Shown here: piece by piece, positions 51,813 through 61,724 of the stretch | Layout: each line of letters begins with the position of its first letter | Numbering within the stretch: position 1 is the stretch's first letter | NCBI RefSeq assembly: GCF_016461705.1 | Contig: NZ_JAEMHW010000004.1 | Location: 1 to 64,000, forward strand | DNA length: 64,000 nt | Direction of reading: 5' to 3' | DNA from: Streptococcus vicugnae | Lineage (GTDB): Bacteria > Bacillota > Bacilli > Lactobacillales > Streptococcaceae | Made by a program: the position numbers and the translations under genes | Notes under the pieces: model-generated | Databases searched by the model: none | What the model saw: only the letters and a program-made list of their open reading frames with translations | Told to the model about the DNA's origin: nothing

Positions 51813-51851
51813 AACATCTTTGAGGCAGTGATGCTTCAAGGGTGTTTTTTT
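51813..51851 (+). terminator. Terminator of the Na/Pi gene
   Basis: AACATCTTTGAGGC pairs imperfectly with GCTTCAAGGGTGTT, followed by a 7-T run. Confidence 0.8.
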
Positions 51852-51856
51852 GATAA

Positions 51857-51894
51857 AGACCAATATAAAATTGGTCTAATTTTGGTATATACCA
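51857..51894 (+). promoter_or_regulatory. NagR/GntR-type operators before nagA
   Basis: The perfect palindrome TGGTATATACCA (51883-51894) abuts the -35 box and has the form of streptococcal NagR (dre-like) sites. A second perfect dyad, AGACCAAT / ATTGGTCT (51857-51877), lies directly upstream. Repression relieved by an amino-sugar phosphate is the expected logic. Confidence 0.65.
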
Positions 51895-51923
51895 TTTACA
51901 AAAAAGCGCTTTTATTTTATAAT
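51895..51923 (+). promoter_or_regulatory. Promoter of nagA
   Basis: TTTACA (51895-51900), 17 bp, TATAAT (51918-51923). Confidence 0.85.
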
Positions 51924-51944
51924 ATAAACATGGAGGCGATTCAA

Positions 51945-53093
51945 ATGACAAAATATATTAAAGCAGATGAATTTTACTATCCTTACCATGTTAAAGGGGC
52001 AGGCTACTTGGCTATCGAAGGAAATGATTTCGGTGAATGGCAAGAAGAAGCACCGCATGGCGCAGAAATTATAGATTATACAGGTTTTAGTGTGGCACCT
52101 GGCTTAGTAGACACACACATTCATGGTTTTGCTGGTGTTGATGTCATGGATAATAATCAAGAAGCTTTCGAAACGATGAGTAAAGCACTTTTAGGAGCTG
52201 GAGTGACAAGCTTCTTGCCAACTGCCCTGACAGCATCTTTTGAAACACTTGATGATATTTGTCGTACGGCAGCTGATTTTGCAGGTCAAGAAAGTGGAGC
52301 ACGTATTCAAGGATTGTTCTTTGAGGGACCATATTTCACAGAGAAATATAAAGGGGCTCAAAATCCATCTTACATGCGAAATCCATCTACAGCTGAACTA
52401 GATCAATGGCTTGAAAGTTCAAAAGGGCTATTGAAAAAGATAGCTTTAGCACCTGAACGTGATGAGGTAGAAGACTTTATCAACTATGCAAATAGTAAAG
52501 ATGTTATCGTTGCTCTAGGGCATTCAGATGCGACTTATGATCAAGCAGCGCAAGCTGTTGAAGCAGGTGCTTCTGTCTGGGTTCATGCCTATAATGGCAT
52601 GCGTGGACTTAATCATCGTGAACCAGGTATGGTTGGTGCGATTTATGAGCTGCCAAATACTTATGCTGAATTGATTTGTGATGGTCATCATGTACACCCA
52701 TCAGCTTGTGATATTTTGATGCATCAAAAAGACCACGAACATGTGGTTTTAATCACTGACTGTATGAGTGCTGGTGGTCTTGAAGATGGTGACTATATGC
52801 TGGGTGAATATCCGGTTACTGTTGAAAAAGGAACAGCACGCCTAAAATCAAATGGAGCGCTTGCTGGGTCTATCCTTCAACTGAAAGATGCTGTTAAAAA
52901 TGTTGTGAATTGGGGAATTGCTTCAAAAGCACAAGCTATTGGCATGGCGAGTCTTGCAGCAGCTATTTCGGTTGGTATTGACGATAAATGTGGTCAGATT
53001 AAAAAAGGACACAAAGCTGATTTTATCATTTTGGATAAAGATCTTGATCTTCGAGCAACATACCTTGGTGGACAGGAAGTCTGGAATGCGTAG
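51945..53093 (+). CDS. nagA: N-acetylglucosamine-6-phosphate deacetylase NagA
   Basis: Removes the acetyl group from GlcNAc-6-P so that the sugar can feed glycolysis or the cell wall. 382-aa amidohydrolase with DTHIHGFAGVD (metal site), FEGPYF, the HSDATYDQA and HAYNGMRGLNHREPG motifs and the catalytic Asp in VLITDCMSAGG. Start at 51945 behind GGAGG; the frame is open upstream to 51774, but that part precedes the promoter. Monocistronic. Confidence 0.95.
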   Translation: MTKYIKADEFYYPYHVKGAGYLAIEGNDFGEWQEEAPHGAEIIDYTGFSVAPGLVDTHIHGFAGVDVMDNNQEAFETMSKALLGAGVTSFLPTALTASFETLDDICRTAADFAGQESGARIQGLFFEGPYFTEKYKGAQNPSYMRNPSTAELDQWLESSKGLLKKIALAPERDEVEDFINYANSKDVIVALGHSDATYDQAAQAVEAGASVWVHAYNGMRGLNHREPGMVGAIYELPNTYAELICDGHHVHPSACDILMHQKDHEHVVLITDCMSAGGLEDGDYMLGEYPVTVEKGTARLKSNGALAGSILQLKDAVKNVVNWGIASKAQAIGMASLAAAISVGIDDKCGQIKKGHKADFIILDKDLDLRATYLGGQEVWNA

Positions 53094-53103
53094 AAAATAA
53101 GAA

Positions 53104-53145
53104 GAAGTTGACTTTACTAGCTTTTAGTAAAATCAGCTTCTTTTG
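53104..53145 (+). terminator. Terminator of nagA
   Basis: GAAG...CTTC base, TTTACTA / TAGTAAA upper stem, then TTTT. Confidence 0.8.
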
Positions 53146-53153
53146 TTATCCAC

Positions 53154-53182
53154 TAGACACTCAATTACATTTGTGCTAAAAT
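53154..53182 (+). promoter_or_regulatory. Promoter of glyQS
   Basis: TAGACA (53154-53159), 17 bp, TAAAAT (53177-53182) extended by TGC. Confidence 0.75.
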
Positions 53183-53189
53183 AGCTGAT

Positions 53190-53382
53190 AAAGAGAGAAA
53201 GCCTCATGGTGTTTCTTAGCGAGTCCGAGGTGGTGGAAGTCGGATGAAACTGAAGTGAGTCGCTGGCGCTTTCGCTTAGCAAGGCTAAGTTAAAATCAGA
53301 TAAATGAAGTAATAAAATAGGGTGGAACCGCGTTTTAACGCCCCTTATGAGGTATCATATGGGTGTTTTGGCGGTTCTTTTA
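53190..53382 (+). promoter_or_regulatory. T-box riboswitch of glyQS
   Basis: The canonical T-box AGGGTGGAACCGCG is at 53319-53332. Stem I is closed by AGAGAAAG with CTTTCGCT, and GGC at 53265-53267 is the likely glycine specifier. The terminator GAACCGC / GCGGTTC with inner AACGCCC / GGGTGTT ends in TTTTATTA (53325-53382). Uncharged tRNA-Gly should stabilise the antiterminator. Confidence 0.93.
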
Positions 53383-53449
53383 TTATGGAAAAACGCTTAT
53401 TCACTGTAGGTGCTTCGCAAATTAAGTTACTAAAACAAGGAGTAGATGT

Positions 53450-54367
53450 ATGTCTAAAAAATTGACTTTCCAAGAAATTATTTTGACTTTGCAACAATTT
53501 TGGAACGACCAAGGTTGTATGTTAATGCAAGCTTACGATAATGAAAAAGGTGCTGGTACAATGAGCCCTTACACATTCCTTCGTGCCATCGGTCCAGAAC
53601 CATGGAATGCAGCTTATGTAGAACCATCACGTCGTCCTGCAGATGGTCGTTACGGTGAAAACCCTAACCGTCTTTACCAACATCACCAATTCCAAGTTGT
53701 TATGAAACCATCTCCATCTAACATTCAAGAACTTTACCTTGAGTCATTGGAACGTTTGGGTATCAATACTTTAGAACATGATATTCGTTTCGTAGAAGAT
53801 AACTGGGAAAACCCATCGACTGGTTCTGCTGGTCTAGGTTGGGAAGTTTGGCTTGACGGTATGGAAATCACTCAATTTACTTACTTCCAACAAGTTGGTG
53901 GTTTGCAAACTGGTCCTGTAACTTCAGAGGTTACTTACGGTCTTGAACGTTTGGCATCATATATCCAAGAAGTGGATTCTGTATATGATATCGAATGGGC
54001 TCCAGGTGTTAAATATGGTGAAATCTTCCTTCAACCAGAATTTGAACACTCAAAATACTCATTTGAAATTTCTAACCAAGATATGCTTCTTGAAAACTTT
54101 GAAAAATTTGAAACTGAAGCAAAACGCTGCTTGGAAGAAAACTTGGTTCACCCAGCGTATGACTACGTTTTGAAATGTTCACACACATTTAACTTGCTTG
54201 ATGCGCGTGGTGCTGTTTCTGTAACAGAACGTGCAGGTTACATCGCTCGTATCCGTAACTTGGCTCGTGTCGTTGCTAAAACTTTCGTTGCTGAACGTAA
54301 ACGTCTTGGTTACCCATTGCTTGATGAAGCAACACGTGAAAAACTTTTGAAGGAGGATGCTGAATAA
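53450..54367 (+). CDS. glyQ: Glycyl-tRNA synthetase alpha subunit
   Basis: Catalytic half of the bacterial alpha2beta2 glycyl-tRNA synthetase, 305 aa. It has [27 protein letters not shown] near the N-terminus, [23 protein letters not shown] and the class II motif 3 region [12 protein letters not shown]. Located behind the T-box, with SD AAGGAG. The stop overlaps the glyS start by one base. Confidence 0.97.
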   Translation: MSKKLTFQEIILTLQQFWNDQGCMLMQAYDNEKGAGTMSPYTFLRAIGPEPWNAAYVEPSRRPADGRYGENPNRLYQHHQFQVVMKPSPSNIQELYLESLERLGINTLEHDIRFVEDNWENPSTGSAGLGWEVWLDGMEITQFTYFQQVGGLQTGPVTSEVTYGLERLASYIQEVDSVYDIEWAPGVKYGEIFLQPEFEHSKYSFEISNQDMLLENFEKFETEAKRCLEENLVHPAYDYVLKCSHTFNLLDARGAVSVTERAGYIARIRNLARVVAKTFVAERKRLGYPLLDEATREKLLKEDAE

Positions 54368-56406
54368 TGGCTAAAAATTTACTTGTAGAACTTGGTTTAG
54401 AAGAATTACCAGCTTACGTGGTTACTCCAAGTGAAAAACAACTTGGCGACCGCATGGCAGCATTTTTGAAAGAAAAACGTTTGGCATTTGAAAGCATTCA
54501 AACTTTCTCAACTCCACGTCGTTTGGCTGTACGTGTGATTGGTCTTGCTGATGCGCAAACTGATTTGATAGAAGACTTTAAAGGTCCTTCTAAGAAAATC
54601 GCCTTGGACGCTGATGGCAACTTTACAAAAGCTGCACAAGGTTTTGTTCGTGGTAAAGGTTTGACAACTGATGACATTGAATTCCGTGAAGTTAAAGGCG
54701 AAGAATATGTCTATGTCACAAAACACGAGGCAGGAAAAGCTGCTAAAGAAGTACTTGTTGACATTCCAGAAATCTTATCAGCAATGACTTTCCCAGTAAA
54801 CATGCATTGGGCAAACAACACATTTGAATACATCCGACCAGTTCACACATTGACAGTTCTTCTTGATGATGAAGCTTTTGACCTTGATTTCTTGGACATC
54901 CATTCAGGTCGTGTTAGCCGTGGTCACCGTTTCCTTGGTCACGAAACAGAAATCGCAACTGCTGATTCATACGAAGAAGATTTGCGTAAAGTCTTTGTTA
55001 TCGCTGATGCTAAAGAACGTCAAGACATGATTGTTAACCAAATCAAAGCTATCGAAAAAGCTCAAAACGTTCGCGTTGAAATCGATGACGAATTGCTTAA
55101 TGAAGTGCTTAACTTGGTTGAATACCCAACTGCCTTCATGGGAAGCTTCGATACTAAATATCTTGAAGTTCCAGAAGAAGTTCTTGTGACATCAATGAAA
55201 AACCACCAACGTTACTTTGTTGTCCGCGATCAAGATGGTAAATTGATGCCAAACTTCATTTCAGTTCGTAACGGTAACGCTGAACACATCGAAAATGTTA
55301 TCAAAGGTAACGAAAAAGTGCTTGTGGCTCGTTTGGAAGATGGTGAATTCTTCTGGCGTGAAGACCAAAAACTTAAAATCGCTGATCTTGTTGCGAAACT
55401 TGATAACGTTACATTCCACGAAAAAATCGGTTCACTTTCTGAACACATGAACCGTAGCAAAGTGATTGCTGCTTACCTTGCTGAAAAAGCTGGTGCTTCT
55501 GCAGAAGAAAGCAAAGCACTTGCACGCGCTGCTGAAATTTACAAATTTGACCTATTAACAGGCATGGTTGGTGAATTTGACGAATTGCAAGGTATTATGG
55601 GTGAAAAATATGCCCTTCTTGCTGGTGAAGATGCCGCAGTAGCAACAGCTATTCGCGAACACTATCTTCCAAACTCAGCTGATGGTGACCTTCCAGAAAC
55701 TAAAGTTGGTGCACTTTTGGCACTTGCTGATAAATTGGATACAATCCTATCATTCTTCTCAGTTGGCTTGATTCCATCAGGTTCAAACGACCCATACGCT
55801 CTTCGTCGTGCGACAGCTGGTGTGGTTCGTATCATGGATGCCTTTGGTTTGAAAATTCCAATGGATGAATTGGTTGACAACCTTTACGCTTTGGAATTTG
55901 ATAGCTTAACATACGAACACAAAGCAGAAGTGATGGACTTCATTCGTGCACGTGTTGAAAAAATGATGAACAAATCAGTTTCTAAAGACATTAAAGAAGC
56001 TGTTCTTGCTGGTTCAAACTTTGTTGTTGCTGAAATGCTCGAAGCAGCTGATGCTCTTGTTGAAGCAAGCAAAGCAGAAGGTTATAAAGCAGCAGTTGAA
56101 AGTCTTTCACGTGTCTTCAATCTTGCTGAAAAAGCAGCAGCTGATGTGGCTGTAGATGCAAGCTTGTTTGAAAATGATGAAGAAAAAGCATTGGCACAAG
56201 CTGCATCAGAATTGAACTTGTCAGGTAATGCTAGCGATAAATTGGCTCAATTGTTTGCATTGAGCTCAGTTATCGACAAATTCTTTGACAATACTATGGT
56301 AATGGTAGATAATGAAGCTGTTAAAAACAATCGTTTGGCTATCCTTGCTGAATTGACAGCAAAAGCTAGCAGCGTAGCAGCATTTAACAAATTGAATACC
56401 AAATAA
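54367..56406 (+). CDS. glyS: Glycyl-tRNA synthetase beta subunit
   Basis: tRNA-binding subunit, 679 aa, with [15 protein letters not shown] at the N-terminus, [35 protein letters not shown], the HD-like [20 protein letters not shown] region and a C-terminal anticodon-binding DALR-like domain (about 560-679). It overlaps glyQ, so it is probably translated together with it. Confidence 0.97.
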   Translation: MAKNLLVELGLEELPAYVVTPSEKQLGDRMAAFLKEKRLAFESIQTFSTPRRLAVRVIGLADAQTDLIEDFKGPSKKIALDADGNFTKAAQGFVRGKGLTTDDIEFREVKGEEYVYVTKHEAGKAAKEVLVDIPEILSAMTFPVNMHWANNTFEYIRPVHTLTVLLDDEAFDLDFLDIHSGRVSRGHRFLGHETEIATADSYEEDLRKVFVIADAKERQDMIVNQIKAIEKAQNVRVEIDDELLNEVLNLVEYPTAFMGSFDTKYLEVPEEVLVTSMKNHQRYFVVRDQDGKLMPNFISVRNGNAEHIENVIKGNEKVLVARLEDGEFFWREDQKLKIADLVAKLDNVTFHEKIGSLSEHMNRSKVIAAYLAEKAGASAEESKALARAAEIYKFDLLTGMVGEFDELQGIMGEKYALLAGEDAAVATAIREHYLPNSADGDLPETKVGALLALADKLDTILSFFSVGLIPSGSNDPYALRRATAGVVRIMDAFGLKIPMDELVDNLYALEFDSLTYEHKAEVMDFIRARVEKMMNKSVSKDIKEAVLAGSNFVVAEMLEAADALVEASKAEGYKAAVESLSRVFNLAEKAAADVAVDASLFENDEEKALAQAASELNLSGNASDKLAQLFALSSVIDKFFDNTMVMVDNEAVKNNRLAILAELTAKASSVAAFNKLNTK

Positions 56407-56411
56407 GCTTA

Positions 56412-56438
56412 AGAAATCTACTCTTTGAGTAGATTTCT
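56412..56438 (+). terminator. Strong stem-loop after glyS
   Basis: Perfect 12-bp stem AGAAATCTACTC / GAGTAGATTTCT with loop TTT, but no T-run follows. Termination may be partial, leaving DUF896 in the same transcript. Confidence 0.6.
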
Positions 56439-56535
56439 GACTTATATCGGACTTCTGAATTTTAGAGGTTTTGGTAAATTATAGAAAGGAATAGCGTACG
56501 AAACAGTTGTTTTGTATGTTAGGTGAGTCTTACTC

Positions 56536-56793
56536 ATGAATGAAAAAAAGATTCAACGTATTAATGAACTTGCGCGTAAGAAAAAAACAGTTGGTTTGAC
56601 TGGTCCAGAAAAAGTCGAACAAGCTAAACTTCGCAAAGAGTATATTGAAGGTTACCGTCATTCACTTCTTCACCACATTGCAGGTATTAAGATTGTCGAT
56701 GAAGATGGAAATGATGTGACACCAGAAAAACTTCGTCAATTGCAACGTGAACGTGGTTTGCATGGCAGAAGCCTTGACGACCCAAATTCGTAA
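56536..56793 (+). CDS. DUF896 (YnzC-like) protein
   Basis: 85-aa cytoplasmic protein of the DUF896 family, short helical hairpin N-terminus ([36 protein letters not shown]) and conserved [22 protein letters not shown]. Homologues in Bacillus are SOS-linked or of unknown role. SD AGGTGAG. It is followed by a strong terminator. Confidence 0.88.
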   Translation: MNEKKIQRINELARKKKTVGLTGPEKVEQAKLRKEYIEGYRHSLLHHIAGIKIVDEDGNDVTPEKLRQLQRERGLHGRSLDDPNS

Positions 56794-56799
56794 GATAGG

Positions 56800-56828
56800 A
56801 ATCCCAGTCAGTAATGACTGGGATTTTT
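56800..56828 (+). terminator. Terminator of the DUF896 gene
   Basis: AATCCCAGTC / GACTGGGATTTTT hairpin. Confidence 0.95.
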
Positions 56829-56849
56829 GTGTACAATGAAAAGGAAAAA

Positions 56850-56869
56850 TGTCCATTTTAAAGTGGACA
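56850..56869 (+). promoter_or_regulatory. Operator-like dyad before the PRD regulator
   Basis: TGTCCATTTTAAAGTGGACA is symmetric at 18 of 20 positions and covers the -35 region of the promoter whose -10 is at 56885-56890. It could bind the PRD activator or a repressor of the PTS operon. Confidence 0.6.
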
Positions 56870-56881
56870 CTAAAAGGAGTT

Positions 56882-56890
56882 TGTTATAAT
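56882..56890 (+). promoter_or_regulatory. Extended -10 promoter of the PTS operon
   Basis: TGTTATAAT with no good consensus -35 (TGGACA lies at 15-bp spacing), a pattern compatible with an activator-dependent promoter. Confidence 0.6.
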
Positions 56891-56931
56891 TAGAAAACGC
56901 ATACAATAATAAGTGTGAAAGGAAAATGAAG

Positions 56932-58413
56932 ATGAATAAAAAACAATTACAATTTGATAGATTGCTAGCAGTATTGCATCAGAATTCAGATTATATCACG
57001 GCAAAATCTTTATCCGAACAATTGAATTTATCTGAAAAAACGGTTTATCGTCTTGTAAAGGAAATAAATCAAAACTATTTTCCTGATGAACTTATCATAA
57101 AAAAGAGAGGGCGTGGTTTTAAACTTAATAGACTTAAAAATTATGCTACTTTAATAAATTCTAAGCAAAATGATTTTACACCAGCTAGTAGGCAACTTCA
57201 AATTTTGGAGAGATTGTTAACGATATCACCTAAAAAATTACTTATATATGACTTAGCACGAGAGTATTATGTCAGTGATTCCGTTATTATGAAAGATAAA
57301 ATCGAGATTCAAAAGCGACTAAATCCCTTTCATTTAAAAATCTCAACTCGGACAGGCTATATTTTTATAACAGGTTCAGAATTGGATATTCGTAGAGCAT
57401 TAGCGGATTTGGTACCAACGTTTAGCATGATTGATATTGACAATTTGTCTAATACTACTAACCAAAGTCATTTTGATTTAGAGCTTGCTAAAATTATTTT
57501 GGAAGAAATTGACCAAATTGAGACGGATTTACAGGTAAGGTTACCATATCCATACAATGTTAATATTTTTTCTCATCTTTACATTATGCTTGAACGGTTA
57601 AAAATTTCTAGTCGTAAAATCGCTAACGCAGAAGTAGTGGATATCAAGATGACAGATTACGATGACTCAGTTCTCAAAGAAAGTAAAAAGATTATAAATG
57701 ATATTGGGAATCGTTTAGGGAGGAGTATTGATGATTTAGAAATTAATTATCTCTATCAATACTTGTATTCGTCAAGATTTCAACTTAGTACACATCAGCA
57801 AAAAATTGAATTTTCAACGCGTGTTGTTTCTGTAACAAAATTTTATTTTAAAAAGATGAAAATAACAAAGTCAGAATCAATAAATGAACAATCTCCTATG
57901 TTTATTGATTTGGCAAACCATATCAGTCCATTGTTAAGAAGATTAGATAATAAAATTTATATCAAAAACAATATGTTGCATGATATTAAAGACCGTTATG
58001 CTGATATTTTTAATCAGACAGAGAAAGTTTCTCTGGAGATGACAGAACAATTTGGTTTTTCAATGTTAAGTGCTGATGAAATTGGCTTTTTGACGTTATA
58101 TTTTGTTCGTTTCAAAGAATTAAACCCAACTCCCATAAAAGCGGTTGTGATGTGTTCATCGGGAATTGGCATTTCAGAACTGCTTAAAGTGAAAATTGAA
58201 ACGGCTTTTCAAAATCTTGATATTGTTAAAGTAGTATCTTCTCAAAATATCAAAGAAATTTTACAAAATTATCCAGATATTCAATTGGTTATCACGAGTG
58301 TTAGTTTGCAAGAAATGTTAAACGTAAAGACAATTCTTGTAAGTGCCTTATTAACAGATGAAGATAAAAAGAATATCCAAAATGCAATAAGGGAGATTAA
58401 TTATGGTAACTGA
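56932..58413 (+). CDS. PRD-containing BglG/MtlR-type PTS regulator
   Basis: About 493-aa multidomain transcription activator. N-terminal helix-turn-helix (SAKSLSEQLNLSEKTVYRLVKEI type, about 20-45), a second winged-helix segment, two PTS regulation domains (about 175-285 and 290-395) that PTS proteins phosphorylate on His, and a C-terminal EIIB-like domain with Cys408 in VVMCSSGIGIS. I prefer the ATG at 56932, which has AAAGGA at 8 bp; the ATG at 56926 is too close to the SD. It overlaps the EIIA gene by 11 bp and presumably activates the operon it heads. Confidence 0.9.
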   Translation: MNKKQLQFDRLLAVLHQNSDYITAKSLSEQLNLSEKTVYRLVKEINQNYFPDELIIKKRGRGFKLNRLKNYATLINSKQNDFTPASRQLQILERLLTISPKKLLIYDLAREYYVSDSVIMKDKIEIQKRLNPFHLKISTRTGYIFITGSELDIRRALADLVPTFSMIDIDNLSNTTNQSHFDLELAKIILEEIDQIETDLQVRLPYPYNVNIFSHLYIMLERLKISSRKIANAEVVDIKMTDYDDSVLKESKKIINDIGNRLGRSIDDLEINYLYQYLYSSRFQLSTHQQKIEFSTRVVSVTKFYFKKMKITKSESINEQSPMFIDLANHISPLLRRLDNKIYIKNNMLHDIKDRYADIFNQTEKVSLEMTEQFGFSMLSADEIGFLTLYFVRFKELNPTPIKAVVMCSSGIGISELLKVKIETAFQNLDIVKVVSSQNIKEILQNYPDIQLVITSVSLQEMLNVKTILVSALLTDEDKKNIQNAIREINYGN

Positions 58414-58825
58414 TTTATATCAATACGTTTCTAACCAAAATTTCAATAATCGGCAAGAAGTTTATGAATATTTAGCATCTCAAATTGACAGTCAAACCCT
58501 AAGTCAGCAAGAGATAGAAAGTAAATTCCTAGAACGTGAAGCGATGGGAAATATTGAAATCGCACAAGGTGTTGTTTTACCGCATTTCACCAATGAGAAT
58601 GTTCAAGATAAAATCTTCATTGTACGTCTTTCGGAACCTATTTTGAATTGGTCTAAAGGTATTGCAAAGGTAAATATTGTAATTGCTCTTGTGATTAATT
58701 CTCAAACAGCATTTAAAATACGTCCACAAATTCAAAATCTCATTCAGCATCTAATTGATGAGCAGTTTATTGAATTATTAATGACAGGCAGTCAATTGGA
58801 AATTAAGAATTATTTAAAACAATAG
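58403..58825 (+). CDS. PTS EIIA-like domain protein (fructose/mannitol-type)
   Basis: 140-aa stand-alone EIIA of the PTS_EIIA_2 fold. REAMGNIEIAQGVVLPHFTNENV carries the phospho-His61 in LPH. In PRD activators this domain often forms the C-terminus of the same polypeptide; here it is a separate gene overlapping the regulator by 11 bp. It may therefore be the split-off regulatory EIIA rather than the transport one. Low similarity to the next EIIA. Confidence 0.82.
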   Translation: MVTDLYQYVSNQNFNNRQEVYEYLASQIDSQTLSQQEIESKFLEREAMGNIEIAQGVVLPHFTNENVQDKIFIVRLSEPILNWSKGIAKVNIVIALVINSQTAFKIRPQIQNLIQHLIDEQFIELLMTGSQLEIKNYLKQ

Positions 58826-58839
58826 TACGAGGAGAAATT

Positions 58840-59277
58840 ATGGAGTTATTAGATAAAGAAAATATCCAGTTAAGTTCTCAAAAAATGAATTGGGAAGAGG
58901 CAATAAGATTAACGGCTCAACCTTTACTAACAAAAGGAAAAATTAAAGAGAGCTATATTCAGGCGATGATAGATAAGGTAAAAGAATACGGACCATTTAT
59001 TAACATTGGAGAATATTTAGCTTTACCACATGCCCGACCGGAGGAGGGAGTTATTGAAACTGGTATATCTTTTCTGAAGTTAAAATATCCAGTAAATCTT
59101 TTAGATGACCCTAACCATCCAGTATCTATTTTTATTTGTTTGGCTGCTAGTGATAGTAGTCAACATCTAGAAGCATTGATGAAATTAACAAAAATTCTAT
59201 CTAAGAAGGAAAATTTACAAGTATTGCTTCAATCATCAAATATTGAAGAAATTAGCTCATTGCTAGAAGGAGTGTAA
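58840..59277 (+). CDS. PTS EIIA, ascorbate/UlaC-like
   Basis: 145-aa EIIA (PTS_EIIA_2) with phospho-His64 in LALPHARPEEGV. This motif version matches UlaC-type EIIA proteins that work with UlaB and UlaA. It sits 14 bp after the first EIIA and 5 bp before EIIB, with SD GAGGAG. Confidence 0.88.
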   Translation: MELLDKENIQLSSQKMNWEEAIRLTAQPLLTKGKIKESYIQAMIDKVKEYGPFINIGEYLALPHARPEEGVIETGISFLKLKYPVNLLDDPNHPVSIFICLAASDSSQHLEALMKLTKILSKKENLQVLLQSSNIEEISSLLEGV

Positions 59278-59282
59278 TAATT

Positions 59283-59582
59283 ATGAAAATTTTTGCAGTA
59301 TGCCAAAGTGGTTTAGGAACAAGTTTTATGGTTCAAATGAATATTGAGTCAGCCCTACAAGAATTAGGAGTTGATGTAGAAGATTTTACAGTTGAGCATA
59401 CAGATTCAGGAAGTGTTAGTGGAGACATGGCTGATTACTTCTTTGCTGAAAAGACTTTGGTTCCTGCTTTATCTAACCTACCAGAGGAAAAGATTATTTC
59501 GTTAAATTCTATCATTGATGCTGATGAAATAAAACAACAAGTAATTAATATACTAGATAAAAATGCTATTACACATCGGTAA
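59283..59582 (+). CDS. PTS EIIB, ascorbate/UlaB-like
   Basis: 99-aa EIIB of the lactose/ascorbate superfamily. Phospho-Cys7 lies in the P-loop VCQSGLGTSFM. Passes phosphate from EIIA to the sugar in the EIIC. It is closely spaced with the EIIA and EIIC genes. Confidence 0.9.
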   Translation: MKIFAVCQSGLGTSFMVQMNIESALQELGVDVEDFTVEHTDSGSVSGDMADYFFAEKTLVPALSNLPEEKIISLNSIIDADEIKQQVINILDKNAITHR

Positions 59583-59609
59583 TCAAAAAGTAGAGAAGAG
59601 GATTCTATT

Positions 59610-60968
59610 ATGAAAAGTGCTTTAAATATATTTGTTTCTATAGTTACTCAACCTGCCATTTTAGTAGCTCTCATTGCTTTAATTGGTTTACTTTTACAAA
59701 AGAAAAAATTCTCTGATGTAATGTCAGGGACAATTAAAACAATAGTTGGATTTCTTGTTTTAACAGGTGGTTCAGGGATTTTGCAGAATGCCTTGGCTCC
59801 TTTTGCAAAAATGTTTCAAGTAGCTCTAAATACTCAAGGTGTTGTTCCTAGTAATGAAGCTGTTGTTGCGATTGCTTTACAAGATTATGGAAGTCAAACA
59901 GCTTTAATTATGTTGGTTGGAATGATTGTTAATATTCTATTGGCACGCTTTACACGTTTTAAATATTTATTTTTAACAGGTCAAGCTATGATGTATGTTT
60001 CTTGTATTACAGCTGTTATTTTGATAAGTGCTGGTATCAAAGCGAATCCTATAGTTATCATACTTGGAGGGTTATTTGAAGGAACGTTACTGACAATCAC
60101 TCCCGCTCTTTGTCAACCTTTTATGAAAAAAATTACTGGTAATGATAATGTTGCCATGGGACATACAGGAAATATTGGTTATGCTATAGCTGGTTGGATT
60201 GGAAAATGGTTTGGTGATAAATCAAAATCTACAGAGGATATGGATGTTCCACAATCATTTAGTTTTCTACGTGATTCAACAGTATCTATTATGTTATTAA
60301 TGAGTGTAGTTTATGTCATCTTGGCACTGGCAGCTGGCACAGGTTATGTAGAAAAAGAATTGAGTGATGGAACAAGTGCGATTGTTTATGCAATTATTCA
60401 AGCAGGGACATTTACGGCAGGATTTGTAGTTGTTCTACAAGGTGTTCGTATGGTACTAGCAGAAATCGTTCCAGCATTTCAAGGTATTGCTAAAAAATGG
60501 GTACCAAATTCTAAACCAGCATTGGATGTGCCAATTATCTTTTCTTATGCACCAAATGCAGTATTGATTGGCTTTTTTACTAGTTTTATTGTTGGCACAA
60601 TTTCAATGTTTATAATGATTGCTCTTCATACTACGGTTATTATTCCAGGTGTAGTTGGACACTTCTTCTGTGGAGCTGCAGCAGGTATTTACGGAAATTC
60701 TACTGGTGGTAGAAGAGGAGCTGTTCTTGGCTCTGCTGTTAATAGTTTACTTATAAGTTGGTTACCATTGGCTATTTTACCATTACTTGGTTCTCTTAAA
60801 ATGGCAGCTTCAACATTTGCTGATACAGATTATCTAATTCCAGGCTATATCTTAGGAAAAATTGGACAATTGGGGTCAGGTGCACTTATTACAGCAATCC
60901 TCGCTTTTGTATTTATTGTAATTGTAATAAGTATTATTCTTGATAAACGAACAGATTCTGAATTGTAA
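59610..60968 (+). CDS. PTS EIIC, UlaA/SgaT family
   Basis: 452-aa membrane transporter of the ascorbate family (about 10-11 helices). Recognisable segments: [19 protein letters not shown], the [17 protein letters not shown] region, [16 protein letters not shown] and the C-terminal [21 protein letters not shown]. The substrate may be L-ascorbate or a pentose-type compound; no UlaD, UlaE, UlaF or UlaG is in the cluster. It ends 13 bp before the transaldolase gene. Confidence 0.9.
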   Translation: MKSALNIFVSIVTQPAILVALIALIGLLLQKKKFSDVMSGTIKTIVGFLVLTGGSGILQNALAPFAKMFQVALNTQGVVPSNEAVVAIALQDYGSQTALIMLVGMIVNILLARFTRFKYLFLTGQAMMYVSCITAVILISAGIKANPIVIILGGLFEGTLLTITPALCQPFMKKITGNDNVAMGHTGNIGYAIAGWIGKWFGDKSKSTEDMDVPQSFSFLRDSTVSIMLLMSVVYVILALAAGTGYVEKELSDGTSAIVYAIIQAGTFTAGFVVVLQGVRMVLAEIVPAFQGIAKKWVPNSKPALDVPIIFSYAPNAVLIGFFTSFIVGTISMFIMIALHTTVIIPGVVGHFFCGAAAGIYGNSTGGRRGAVLGSAVNSLLISWLPLAILPLLGSLKMAASTFADTDYLIPGYILGKIGQLGSGALITAILAFVFIVIVISIILDKRTDSEL

Positions 60969-60981
60969 GAAGGGGAATACA

Positions 60982-61635
60982 ATGAAATTTTTCTTAGATA
61001 CAGCCGATGTTTCGGCGATTAAAACAATTAACGAATTAGGTGTCGTGGACGGTGTCACGACCAATCCAACGATTATTTCCCGTGAAGGGCGTGATTTTGA
61101 GACGGTTATCAAGGAAATTTGCCAGATTGTTGATGGTCCTGTGTCGGCAGAAGTCACAGGCGTAACAGCTGAAGAAATGATTACTGAAGCGCGTGATATT
61201 GCTAAATGGGCAGATAATATTGTGGTCAAAATTCCGATGACAATGGAAGGGTTGAAAGCAGTCAATGTGCTTTCAAAAGAAAACATTAAGACCAACGTCA
61301 CTCTTATTTTTACGGTATCTCAAGGGCTTATGGCTATCAAAGCTGGTGCAACCTTTATCAGTCCATTTGTTGGACGTCTGGAAGACATCGGCACAGATGC
61401 TTACCAATTGATTTCAGATTTGCGAGAAATCATTGATTTTTATGGCTTTGATACGGAAATCATTGCAGCCAGCATTCGTAATACAGTTCATGTTGAGAAC
61501 GTTGCGAAACGAGGTGCTCATATTGCTACCATTCCAGATGCTGTTTTTGATAAAATGACCAAACACCCTTTGACGACAAGCGGCATAAAAAACTTTACTA
61601 AAGACTGGGAAACGTTTAAAAATAAAGTCGAATAA
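60982..61635 (+). CDS. Transaldolase (TalC/Fsa-type)
   Basis: 217-aa class I aldolase of the small transaldolase subfamily. Schiff-base Lys83 is in IVVKIPMT and TTNPTII is near residue 28. At the position where fructose-6-phosphate aldolase has Tyr131 this protein has Phe129 (SPFVGRLED), which favours transaldolase over F6P aldolase activity. I start at 60982 after AAGGGGA; the frame opens at 60940 inside EIIC. It follows the PTS genes, consistent with a pentose-phosphate route for the imported sugar. Confidence 0.9.
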   Translation: MKFFLDTADVSAIKTINELGVVDGVTTNPTIISREGRDFETVIKEICQIVDGPVSAEVTGVTAEEMITEARDIAKWADNIVVKIPMTMEGLKAVNVLSKENIKTNVTLIFTVSQGLMAIKAGATFISPFVGRLEDIGTDAYQLISDLREIIDFYGFDTEIIAASIRNTVHVENVAKRGAHIATIPDAVFDKMTKHPLTTSGIKNFTKDWETFKNKVE

Positions 61636-61665
61636 TAATTTAATTTAAAAAGTCAAGTATTTTAT

Positions 61666-61673
61666 GTTATAAT
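61666..61673 (+). promoter_or_regulatory. Extended -10 promoter of tkt
   Basis: TG at 61665-61666, one base, then TATAAT (61668-61673). A TTTAAA lies 18 bp upstream. It lets transketolase be expressed without the PTS genes. Confidence 0.6.
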
Positions 61674-61724
61674 AGAATCCGAACAATAATACTTTAAGTC
61701 CTTAAAAACAGAAAGGTTTCACTC

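Noticed and set aside
51774..51944. Longer nagA start at 51774
   Set aside because: This stretch contains the Na/Pi terminator, NagR-type operators and the nagA promoter, so it cannot be part of the nagA message.
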